Source: Acanthaster planci (Eukaryota > Echinodermata > Asteroidea > Valvatida > Acanthasteridae). From it: a stretch of DNA of 64,000 nt. The stretch lies in contig NW_019091404.1 in assembly GCF_001949145.1 (NCBI RefSeq), positions 901,047-965,046 on the forward strand, given 5' to 3'. The notes under the pieces are model-generated. The model searched no databases. It was not told where the DNA came from and was given only the letters and a program-made list of their open reading frames with translations. Below, piece by piece: positions 37,733 to 47,600 of the stretch. Within the stretch, counting starts at the first letter, position 1, and each line of letters opens with the position of its first letter. Position numbers and translations under genes: made by a program.

Positions 37733-39420
37733 CACTCGTCTTTTTCCCCCTTTATTCCCGTCTGTATGGCTTTTGAACATTTCAAAACGATTCTTATTTT
37801 TGTACATTATTTCACTCCATCTTGTATCGTTGAGCAATTGTTGAGCAATAACACGGTTGTGAACGTGACGTTATGCGATCGCACCGTAACCGTTTCGCGC
37901 CTTTTCTGGATGTGAAAAACCTTGATACGAATGGCATTTTTTCAAGTAAGCCTAATAAAGTTTCGGTCGACGATTTGGAAATAATAATTTTTTTACTGGT
38001 CCGACTTAGCTATGCTCCTTTTTCTGGCAGTTACAATTACTCTCCACAAGTTAGGTTGAATTTGTGAGGCTTATTTCGGGTTGTTTCAGCATCGTTTTTC
38101 TCGCGTATTTCTTTTGACCGGTTCGTATACAAACGGAATTAGTTTGAGGTGCACAATTCGGGAAAACATTTCCCTTTTCCCGAGAGCCAGGTTTTCAAAT
38201 TGCTGTACACCCAAAGAGAAATAGCCAGAAATCCTCTGAATGTCACGCAAAGTGACATAGTTTGAAGCTGATTTAAGCTTTGACCACAGTACTAATAATA
38301 ACACACGACCAAAAAAGACAGAATTTCATGAGAGCTGGTGGTTTTAATCAGTCGGTCTCACATTATGATAAATGTGTCCTCGGCATTAAAACGGCCTCTG
38401 GGCACCAGTGCCCCCTCACCAGTGATCGAGAGAGAGCTATGGCAGGCATGGCGGGCTCTGGGACGTTAATGCGCTGTGGGCAGTTTCGCTCGTATCATCG
38501 ATATCAAGGTGGACATTGTGCCGTTTTCCAGTACTCGACTTCGGCTCCGTCTCAGGCTTCAACTGTTTTTTAACTACCTTACTTAGAAGTTTTTAACGCA
38601 ATAGTAAGTATGATAGTGCCACAAAACATCAAGTAAGATGCAAAATTTTTTTAATCCGAACCTTGAATGCGCAACCCGGTCTCGATGTTCTCTGAGGACG
38701 TGGTCAGGTCAAATAGATGACAGTCTGTGAAAAACAACGTGGACAAAATCGGACGACACGCAGGTTTGACCAAATCGGCTGTGACACGAAAATGAGTTAA
38801 TAATTACCAGCGAAAAAAGCAATTACCGGCTTCATTTAATTGAAAACTGGGGAAAGACCTGCTCACGATTTGCCGGTGCGTGACGTTGCCTTGGCAACTG
38901 GCTCGCACTCAGTTTGGCGTTTAAAGAGTACCAGGTGAAACTTTGGTAAGCTCGGGCTAAAAGCATTAAGTTGATGCCTAGCAGGCAAACGCGCCAGACT
39001 AGGACCAGTTTCGCGTCTGTTAAAAAGAAATGTACACCACTACGCGTTGTTTATCGGTATGTAAATAGCATTTTGATAGTGTGTAGCTATTTCTGCCGGC
39101 GCTAGGGGTGCCATTTACTCCTTTTAGCCCAGCGGCACAAGCTCAGGACGGGTACGAGAAGGGACAAAACACGGCGTCGTGAGCCTCGTCGCAGGCAAAC
39201 CCTCTGGCCGTTTAAGATTTTCCACAAAAGACGACGTCCCGGCCTCGGATGTCTAGTGGCAGTCCGCTGCTCCACGTATTTCCCCTCTTCTCTTTCCTTT
39301 AAACTGGGACAAACCCCAGCAGTGGGACTGCGGGAGTCGAACTCCGTATGGCAGCGGCGCGCCACTTGTTTACTACCTGTTACCTGGCCGGTGCACCTAC
39401 GGTTCTTCGGGGGCGTGGTT

Positions 39421-39428
39421 TTCCCACG
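39421..39428 (-). promoter_or_regulatory. Su(H)/RBPJ consensus octamer in the Hes proximal promoter
   Basis: Exact TTCCCACG, about 300 bases upstream of the paired site. Confidence 0.5.
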
Positions 39429-39469
39429 TTTGTCCACACGTTAGCTGCCCGGTGATAAACAAAAGACGC

Positions 39470-39479
39470 GGCACGTGCC
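39470..39479. promoter_or_regulatory. Palindromic Hes-type E-box GGCACGTGCC
   Basis: The 10-base palindrome GGCACGTGCC matches the preferred binding site of Hes/Hairy-class bHLH repressors. Its place in the Hes promoter suggests negative autoregulation, as known for vertebrate HES1. The autoregulatory role is inferred. Confidence 0.5.
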
Positions 39480-39562
39480 CTGCTAGTGCTTGGCGGGCAC
39501 ATTCTCACCGGTCGTAACAACAAAATCGGGTCAACTGTCAGTGTAATTACCCCACGCCTGGA

Positions 39563-39632
39563 TGACGTCGCTCAGTCCGTCAGCCAATGGGCTTGTGCCT
39601 CCAGATAATGGTCGCCATTAACTTCAGCCAAT
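39563..39632 (+). promoter_or_regulatory. Proximal promoter boxes: CRE-like and two CCAAT boxes
   Basis: TGACGTCG at 39563-39570, CCAAT at 39584-39588 and CCAAT at 39628-39632 (both as CAGCCAAT), with an inverted ATTGG at 39705-39709. Together they lie 100-170 bases before the paired Su(H) site. Confidence 0.5.
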
Positions 39633-39729
39633 CGGGCCGGCTCAGTCGCGAGTTGAAGGCGGATACAAAGGGGCCCCCAAGACGCCATTGTTTTCGATGT
39701 GTCTATTGGACCAAAGGGGGAAAAGATTG

Positions 39730-39760
39730 GTGGGAAATCTTCCACTGGGGGATTCACACG
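39730..39760. promoter_or_regulatory. Paired Su(H)/RBPJ site (SPS), Notch-responsive
   Basis: GTGGGAA at 39730-39736 and TTCACACG at 39753-39760 face each other across exactly 16 bases. The vertebrate HES1 promoter has the same two half-sites in the same order with the same spacing, and fly E(spl) genes have an equivalent pair. Such pairs let two CSL-Notch-Mastermind complexes dimerise. The left octamer starts with G rather than the preferred C or T. The pair lies about 295 bases before the Hes start codon. Confidence 0.8.
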
Positions 39761-39788
39761 ACCGGGAAGCGCGGAGGTATTAGTCAAA

Positions 39789-39802
39789 AGAAAAAAATAA
39801 AC
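39789..39802 (+). promoter_or_regulatory. A-rich TATA-like segment of the Hes promoter
   Basis: AAAAAAATAAA lies about 30 bases after the paired Su(H) site, where HES1 has its TATA box. That would put transcription start near 39825 and give a 5' UTR of about 230 bases. Short upstream open frames begin at ATGs near 39840 and 39898. The motif is weak. Confidence 0.35.
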
Positions 39803-40053
39803 AGAGAAAAGAACCCGACACTGCCGAACGCCATTCCTATGCATGGGGCACGGGTTTGCACAGGGACTGTCAACTGAGTCAGCGGAGCGTGCAGCCGATG
39901 ATTACTGAGCAAGCAAAGGTCGGTCGGCAGCCGGTTGGTAATTCGGCGATCAGGTGCTACAGTGTTGGGAGCGTGCGCTGAAAAGCTCATCAACATTCCG
40001 ATACAGGTGGACTCAGTGGTCTTCCTTTTGCTCAGCTGGCACGGCCGGACGAA

Positions 40054-43000
40054 ATGATGACAAGTGCTGACATGGAGAAACAAACAATGAAGGTGATTTT
40101 TTTTTACCAATTGCATAATCGGTAGCTAATTGCATTAATCGATTATTGTTTCACTTGGATTATGTACAGTTTTTATTTTAATATTAATCATGTGGTTTTA
40201 ACGACCTGAAAAGTGACTGTAGCTTTTTAGGTTAACAAAAAGTGCATTCTCTTTTCAAGATTTGTTTTACTGTGTGGTTATGTTCTTATTGGTTGGTAAC
40301 TCATAATTTCCCTTTTTAGTTTTAAGTTTTTTGTTTTTTCCTTTTTTTGGAGTTAATGACGTTAACAAAAAAAAAATTATAGAAAGTATTGCCAACCTTC
40401 AGGTACAAGTTTTCAGTCCCGTTTCCGTGATTTTACATTTTCATCACTTGCATCACTCATATGAAACGTTCACCCCTTAGGCCTCGAAGCCTGCGATGGA
40501 AAAGCGACGTCGTGCGAGAATCAACGAGAGTTTGCAGCAGCTTAAGGCGCTGGTTCTGGATGGGATAAATAAAAACGTAAGTTTACATTAGGCCAAATAG
40601 CGTTTTTTTAATCCTGTTGGCGATTTGCAACCAGAGGACGTTTGCTTCAGAAACCATTCAATACTAACGATGTCTACAAAATTGATGAAGTTTACCACGA
40701 TTTGGTGTTTCCAAACGGAGGACTTGACAGGAGAAGGTGATGATTCGACCGTTCATTTTGTGTGTTGGCAAGCTATTAGATTCTAAAGCTTGCTCGTGAA
40801 ATGAGGTATTCAAGGGATTGCGCAATTCACTGTCTTGTAATGCGTTCAGTCATTCTCTTTCGGTACACAACACGCGAGCTTATTCTTGCAACAAGGAAGA
40901 AAAGCATTCTATAAAGGCACTCAGAGCTTTCGTTTCCCTGTCCGCATAAAAGGCATAAAGCTATGCACAGTTTTGCAACAATAAGGCCAATCGGCGTGCA
41001 TTTATTTCCTTTTTCCTCGATGATTGCGATCCTCCAACCCGTTTATTGCTCGGAATTGTCCCAATATGGACATTACTTGCTTTGTAAATAAACACGCGGT
41101 AAGCAAATGCTGTGCACGACGCAAGAACCGACTTGTCTACAGTGAGCGGTATTCACGATATCTTTTATTTACGAGGGTGACGATAATAGCATGAATTATT
41201 CAGGCTACGTCACTCATGAATAATCCACGATTGACACGTCACTGGATTTCCCCCTCGCTCTTGCATCAGAGCCCAAAATAAGTTATGACTTTATGTGAAT
41301 AGCGAGACTGCCGTAAATCGGCTGCAGATCGATTCCTGCGAAAGGAGACGGCTGGTATAAAAGACGAATTGCTATGGAATCGATTTTCATAGCCTTGTGT
41401 TTGTGGTGGCCTTAATCGATAAACGTATCGTCAACTTCTGTGAGGCGATCGAGGCAAGGTTTCGTCGCCCATGGATTTGATTTATCAACAGAAGTGTGGG
41501 ATTTTCCAGCCCAAGTTTGAGCATCCCCTCCTTCCTCCATGGCTTGAGCAGGACACTAACTGTTATGAATCTAGACAAGTTGTCATGCGTTGCCCTTAGT
41601 TTAACGCTCTAGACAACCCTTTTCCCGCCCTTTTAGTGATAAGTAATTTCGGGTTTCTTTTTCCATAGAATTCCCGCCATTCTAAACTAGAGAAGGCGGA
41701 CATCTTGGAAATGACTGTCCGCTACCTGAGGAACGTCCAGCGTGAGCAAGTCAAAGGTATGGTGGCAAGGTTCGCTTTCATTGACAGGTTAATTGCTCCG
41801 GTCAAAGTAAAGTCGACGTCCCTGAATTTGATGCATCACATCAAATACAGGGATTTTTAGGAAGACCCCTTGCAGTCGACGGCTCGTGAATCTCAGTGGA
41901 TCAACCTGTAATGTAATGAGGCCATGCGGGTATCGAATTTCCCTGCGATTAAGTCTCATTTCATTAAACCGCGCCCAGTGGGTGTCGATTATCGCCTCAA
42001 TCGCTATTATTTACTTTCCCGAGACGCCACTATGGTTTTAATGACACTATTGTAGCGATAAAATTGATGAGACATTTGAGACGCATTTGTATTCATTGAA
42101 GTAATGATTAAGCGATTGATGAGGTTTTTTTGTCGCGTTCACTTGAAACAGCTTCCTTTGAGACGGATCCTTCTGTCATGACCCAGTACCGGACAGGCTT
42201 CGCTGAATGTATGGGGGAGGTGTCTCGTTATCTGGGCAGTGCAATGGAGGAGAACCCGGAGGTGCGTGCGCGCCTCATCGGTCACCTGGCTGGGCTGTGC
42301 ACGAGTACCAATCAGCAGCGGCAGCCGGCTAGGTATGCCGGGGTAAGCAACGGCCAGATGCAGTCCCCGGGGACCGGCCAGGTACAGCCGTCGTCGCCAA
42401 CGTCCAATCGGGGGCTTGTGGTCGTAAACGCTGCCAGCTCGACCGCGCCGATCTCTGCAGCCGTCCGTCATCACCAGACACCGCCGTTGCAGGTCTGCTT
42501 TCCGACTCCGCCGCTGTCCAGCGGTGGTCCGGTGTCGCACCAAGCGACCTTCATGACCTCTCCGGCCGTGGAGGGGACCAGGACTGGGGGCGGTTCCCAG
42601 GTGCGCGGTCCGCATGCACCTCAACTTCAAAGTCAGCGGCCGTCCCCGGTGAAGGGTGCCGGCGGCGACTCATCCTCCGCGTCAAAACCCGAACTGTCAG
42701 GGTCAGAGGTCAAACTGCCTGTGATGGCTGCCCAGAATCTACCCAGAGAATCAGCACCGCAAGCCGTGCAACCGGCGGCCAATATGATCACTCTTATCCT
42801 CCCCAGCCAGTCCCTTCCAGGCGGTCAAGTACCCACACATCTCATACCCGTCTACGCCCAAGAACCAGGGAAGGACGCGACTCCTTCCCTCGGCTTCTCC
42901 TTCGCCAGCTCCAACACCGTCGCCGCGACGACTTCACCCCGGGGCACAGACAGTGGCGATACCAGCCCAAGGGCGTCGACCGCATCCACGCCAACTCCCA

Positions 43001-43296
43001 AAGCTTCGCTCACAGCGCCCTCTACGGTCGCCACCGGCCAGCCGGCAGTGTGGACGGCCATACCTCCGCCGGCTGCTCAGCTCGTCTCGCCGCATGCGGG
43101 AGCTGTCGCACCAACCGCTCTGGCACCACCGTTTACCTTCTCCCTCCCCTTCAACGCCAAAGTCTCGCCGCCCGGGATGGCCACGCAGGCTAAGCACCCA
43201 ACAGAGCAGATGCGCCATCCCATTCGATTTCCAGGGGTGTTTGCTGTAAGCACCGAAGCCTCAGGGGACACTGATCCAGTTTGGAGACCGTGGTAG
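40054..43296 (+). CDS. hes1: Hes-family bHLH-Orange transcriptional repressor (Hes1/Hairy class)
   Basis: The product is a 455-residue nuclear repressor, the standard direct target of Notch signalling. Four exons, 40054-40092, 40481-40576, 41669-41756 and 42152-43296, join in frame with the same four-exon plan as vertebrate HES1. The basic region (residues 16-28, [13 protein letters not shown]) has the Hes-specific proline. Helix-loop-helix runs to about residue 74. The Orange domain is about 84-125 ([18 protein letters not shown]). A long P/S/T/A/Q-rich tail follows, and the protein ends in WRPW, which recruits Groucho. Proline in the basic region and WRPW rather than YRPW exclude Hey. HES1-class proteins are usually near 280 residues, so this tail is long. 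Ala18 replaces the usual Ile/Val/Leu of KPxMEK. Two ATGs stand in tandem at the start (MM); either could be used. Confidence 0.95.
41820..41852. repeat. 14-bp hairpin in Hes intron 3
   Basis: CCCTGAATTTGATG (41820-41833) and CATCAAATACAGGG (41839-41852) pair at 13 of 14 positions with a five-base loop, 64 bases after the exon 3 donor. Outside it, GTCGAC occurs on both sides (near 41812 and 41875). It could be an RNA element or a small foldback remnant. Confidence 0.55.
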
Positions 43297-43510
43297 ATGA
43301 ATTTGTGAAAATTGTGTGTGATGAGTAATTTTGTTTTACACTCTGTTCTTCGATACATGTATTATTTTTTTTCACATGTTCAAAATAACATTGTATTAGG
43401 TTCTTGTTGACGTATTTTACAAAAAAATGCAGGTGATGAAGAGTAAAGTTTGACTGTTTGTTATTCACAAATTTCAAGAGGCTTTGACATTTATTATGCA
43501 ATGGGTTTAC

Positions 43511-43545
43511 CTGTCGACCATTCGTAACGCGCATTGGGTCGACAG
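43511..43545. repeat. 9-bp inverted repeat in Hes 3' UTR
   Basis: CTGTCGACC and GGTCGACAG are exact inverted copies 17 bases apart. They could form a stem in the mRNA. The sequence inside is CpG-rich, unlike the rest of the UTR. Confidence 0.6.
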
Positions 43546-43974
43546 ATTTCGCACATTGCGATGGGCCAACGCGTTGCAAACTCTTGGAGGCGCGCTATTG
43601 TGAAACGCCCGTGCTGATCACGTATACCAATTTCAAAACCAAAATGAAATTCCAACAGTTCAGTTTAAATGTTGGCCTTCGTTTTTTTGTCCTTGGTACT
43701 TGTGTTAGAAGTTTGTCACAAATAGAATGATGGCGTGTCCAGCTGCTCGTTTGGAGTCACATAACTTTCTGTTGGCAGGGTTTTAGGGGAGGGGCATGGC
43801 ACGTTGAACCCCGTTTTGCATCTGACAAAACAGCAAATTGGCGTGCTCGTGATTCTGATCGCCTGTTCAATCAGAACTCTTGTGATGCATGTATTTGTAA
43901 ATGTGGTCTGCCATCTTGCTTGTCTGTTCAAGCGGCAATACCATTTTTTCACTTTGCATATTAAATTATGATTA

Positions 43975-43982
43975 GTCTTCCA
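43975..43982 (+). promoter_or_regulatory. miR-7 8-mer seed site (GY-box)
   Basis: GTCTTCCA matches positions 2-8 of the bilaterian-conserved miR-7 plus the A opposite position 1. GY-boxes (GTCTTCC) are miR-7 sites in fly Hes-family and related Notch-target mRNAs. The site is in the transcript only if the distal poly(A) signal is used. Confidence 0.5.
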
Positions 43983-44304
43983 TTGGGAACAGTTTAGGAG
44001 CTATTTTTGTTGTATATATTTTGTGATATACTAAAATCAGATCGTATTTTCCTACAATGATAAAGTTATTTTGCAATGGATTGTTATTTTTTAAATCAGA
44101 CCTATTTCTGCCTGAATTTTCGGGGGTATTTATTAAAGTAATGAGATGAGTCGGCAGATTGGAGAATCCAGCCTGCTCTTATCCTTTTCTTAGTGTGTTT
44201 GAAAACACAAAGAAAATTCAGATTTAGTTGGAGTGCTCGTTTGTTGTGTGGACTATAATTTGTGTTTTGTGTGTTTTTCGTGAGGTGGTTATGCAAAGCA
44301 TAAA

Positions 44305-44310
44305 AATAAA
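44305..44310 (+). other. hes1: Candidate polyadenylation signal AATAAA (Hes)
   Basis: Exact AATAAA about 1.0 kb after the Hes stop codon, followed by T-rich sequence. Confidence 0.5.
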
Positions 44311-44673
44311 GTGTTTCAAAAAGTACGTATTTCGCCTTTTAGTGATGTTATTTCAACAATATTATTTGGGAAGACATAAGATTCGAGCAAGGACATCCTC
44401 CAAATTTGTATTCTCCCGAAAAATTCACCTTCCAAAAAGCCATGAACAGTTGATTCATAGACACCTATGTTTATTTTATACATGCACCTTGCGTGCACAG
44501 CATTTTATTTTTACGAAACTGTAACATTCGATAAGAAGTACCACTGCCCAAAATGAAAAGTACACGAAATGCAAACGGGAAAAATAGTCAAGGCGAAAGC
44601 GTGTCCTGACTTGTAGTCTGCGCCAAAATTGCATGTATAGGGAAAACTACCTTGTTGCACAACCTTGGCCGAC

Positions 44674-44681
44674 CGTGGGAA
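44674..44681 (+). promoter_or_regulatory. Su(H)/RBPJ consensus octamer downstream of Hes
   Basis: Exact CGTGGGAA, 1.4 kb past the Hes stop codon. It is the only member of the octamer series downstream of the gene. Confidence 0.4.
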
Positions 44682-47600
44682 TTCGCCTTCCGTCCCATTG
44701 TCTCCGGTTCGTGCGCACGGCGAACTTTGCTCATGACGTGGCGTGAACTTCGTCGCGTGCCAACACTTGGGTAAATAACAACACCACTCGTCCATAGATA
44801 CGCAGCCAAAAAAAAGGCGTTGGTGGAACAAGTCTTGACAAGCTCGGTACCCGTTTCAGAGGGATTTATTTCTGTCGAATCAGCTCAGTGACTCTCAACC
44901 CACCACCGGGCCTCAGGACAATGGTAAATTATAATGTATTGATTTTTGGTGGTAAACTTCTGGGGGTCGCATCCTTTATCCCAATCATAAGAGGTTTCAT
45001 AACAAGCGATGACGTCAGGAATGCAATCAGCCGTGTTAGTTGAACAAGTCGGAACGGGGAAATGACTGAGTCTGCGCTTTGTCTCGTCAAAACCACGATA
45101 ACAAATGTCAGCGAGAGATCAGTCAACTAAGAAAAACATGATTCATTATTTCAATGTTGATACCATTGACAATAGCCCCACTGAAATGCGAATGAAACCG
45201 TCGTCAGTTTGAAGTCACAATCAAGCTCACACAGTTCCAGTTTGAGAAAATAAAATTGAAAAAAAAAACACCGTTCAAGTCAAACAGATGGCATTTTCCT
45301 TAATTTTATATTTTTTTGCGTAATACTTTCCCTTAAGAACCGTAAAAGATTACGTAATCGCAACTGGACGGCTACAAAAAAGAAGTGCGCCCTCTTGTAT
45401 CTGCCCCGGTGTCATAAGTTTTTTAGGTTGCACTTACCATACAGTACAACTTTGATCGGAGCGACTCTGAATTTTAAGAGGCTCCGCGACCTTTCCCACT
45501 TGAAAACGTATTCCCCAAAGTTCTGCTCGTTTATAAATCAATCCATTTGTCACGCCAATAGTGAAGTGAAAATGGCTGCGTATGGCCGGCACCGCTTACA
45601 CGAAGCGCCAATTAAGTATTTGTCGATGACAACTTTAACGGCCCACAAATTGCCACAGCTAGGGAAAATAATCTAACATCGAGATGGATCCGTGATGGGT
45701 TCAAACTTTCAAAAACAAAACTGAATATTTTCATTTTGTCAATAAGGGAAACGTCGTTGAAGAATAAACTGACTGGGCAAACCAGCAAACAGGCCAAGTT
45801 AAGTCACGAGTTGTTCGCCGTTTGAGCTTCGTTCGTATACGCCCCTTCATACCAGGTGTTTCACAGGTGGTTCATTGGCGCTCCCATTTATTACGGTTGC
45901 ATTTACATATCTGAAGTGGGGTGGAAAAATCAGCTGTGCGTGTTTACACAAGGGGAAAAGGGGACTCTGTCAACGAACTTTGTCATGAATATTCATGTCA
46001 GCTGAATGGGCAGCGAATGAACAACCCTGAAATGTTGCATAAGCTGTGCAGTGTGTTATCACAACAGTATGATAAGAACATGGTTGCGAAATGACAAGAA
46101 TTCGTTTGTGACATACGTTGATGTAAATCGCAACCTGTGTTTAACCCGAGTTCCCATGAAATACAAGAGACCATATCCCGAACAGGTTAATAACACGCCT
46201 TATAGTATCCGAGGTCTTTGCTTTCTCCCTTTCTGACGCACTCCTTGTAATGCAGACTGTGACACACCAATATTAATTTGGATCACGGACGGGAAATTTC
46301 CATCAGTTGCGTTGTTTTTTCGGTAGGGGGAGTAAAATTAAAAAGTACGTACGGGTAGGCGTTCTGATGAGGACTTGTGTGACGGTGGATGTTGTAATGA
46401 TCCACGTGAACTTACATAGCCTACAGACGCAGCGGTGCATTTTGTATGGTGCCGAACATTAACAATTTAAATTTGCTATTTGGAAACGAGAGCACGAGGA
46501 ATAAAGCTGAATTATGTTGTGAATTTGCCAACATAACTGGTCGTCCGTAAGGAATTTACAGAGACACACTCCCATCTCGCGGGCTGCGCTGGCACGCAAC
46601 CCTTCAAATCGCTCCAAATGTCTCCCGAAGACGGTGTCGGTTTAAGTCTTCTATTTTAGTTTCGAGTGGCGAAGACGACGCAGCGGGCCCTTAAATCAAC
46701 CGCCGTGAGTCCCAGCAGGCACTCAGCGCCTCCTAAAGGCCGGTATGTGTTTGGAAACGCGATCTTGGCTTTTGAACTTCATGGATTTAATGAGGGCTGT
46801 AATTCACCGCGATATGGGTCCAGGAATTTAGAAAGCCTCGTCGCTACGTGCTTCTGTAATTACATTCAAAGTTTCAAACTGGAGCCCATTGTTTTGGGAT
46901 TTGTATGTTAAACAGAACATCAGTTCTGTTTGATTGGGCGTTGAACCAACGGGTTTCGGTACGAAGATACTGGCTAAATTCAAATCTGAATTTTAATTTT
47001 CTAATGTTTGAAAGCAAAATCATTATTTAGTCAACAAAAATGCGATTGTGACAGTGAACGTCGCATCCAAGAGAGCTAGTGAGCCAGTTTAGTACTCCAA
47101 CAGCGCATGCCCAAAACGAAGCGCGTCTGAGATCATTCGGAAACAGCAAGAACAGCAACGCTAGAGGTCTGTCCCATCAGCGCGGGAATTCGTCGACTCG
47201 CACGCGTGCTCCATTCCCGAACGCCCTTGCCTTTTTTGGAAGGCTTAGACTTTGGTTTCGCTGGTTCCAGCCATTTTGAAGCAGCGTTCGAAACCACATG
47301 ATCAAGCTCTGACAAGAACCAGCGAAACTGAAGTCTAACCCGAATCCACTCGTTTAAAAACCGCTTCCATAATGAAGGGGCTAAATGCTCTTCCTGTCTG
47401 ATTTTAATCGAGTATAGCTCCACTTCCGATTACACCTAGAACCAGCACAATCATATATGTTTATAGTTCAAATTTGTACCAAAATGCTCCTTGAACGAGC
47501 CCCGAACTGAACCAAGAGAGGACACAATTTTCTTAGCAACGGGGGCTCCTTTGGTCGGATCTGCAACTTCGCTGGTTCACGAACGACTACGAAGTGCACG

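Larger units (their letters stand above)
43297..44330 (+). other. hes1: Probable 3' UTR of Hes
   Basis: AT-rich sequence follows TAG at 43294-43296 and runs to AATAAA at 44305-44310, with an alternative ATTAAA at 43960-43965. It contains TGTGAT (K-box-like) at 43317, 43881 and 44022, a miR-7 seed match at 43975-43982 and a Pumilio-type TGTATATA at 44011-44018. Short-lived mRNA is a known property of Hes genes; the elements here fit that but are untested. Confidence 0.55.

Noticed and set aside
39256-39400. tRNA-like T-arm (AGTTCGACTCCC on the minus strand), possible SINE or tRNA just upstream of the Hes promoter
   Set aside because: The box A spacing is too short, the T-stem does not pair cleanly and there is no acceptor stem, so neither a tRNA gene nor a SINE can be supported.
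42139-43358. Antisense and shifted open frames over the last Hes exon
   Set aside because: They are shadows of the GC-rich, low-complexity Hes tail. The plus-strand frame ends in WRPW and is clearly the real one.
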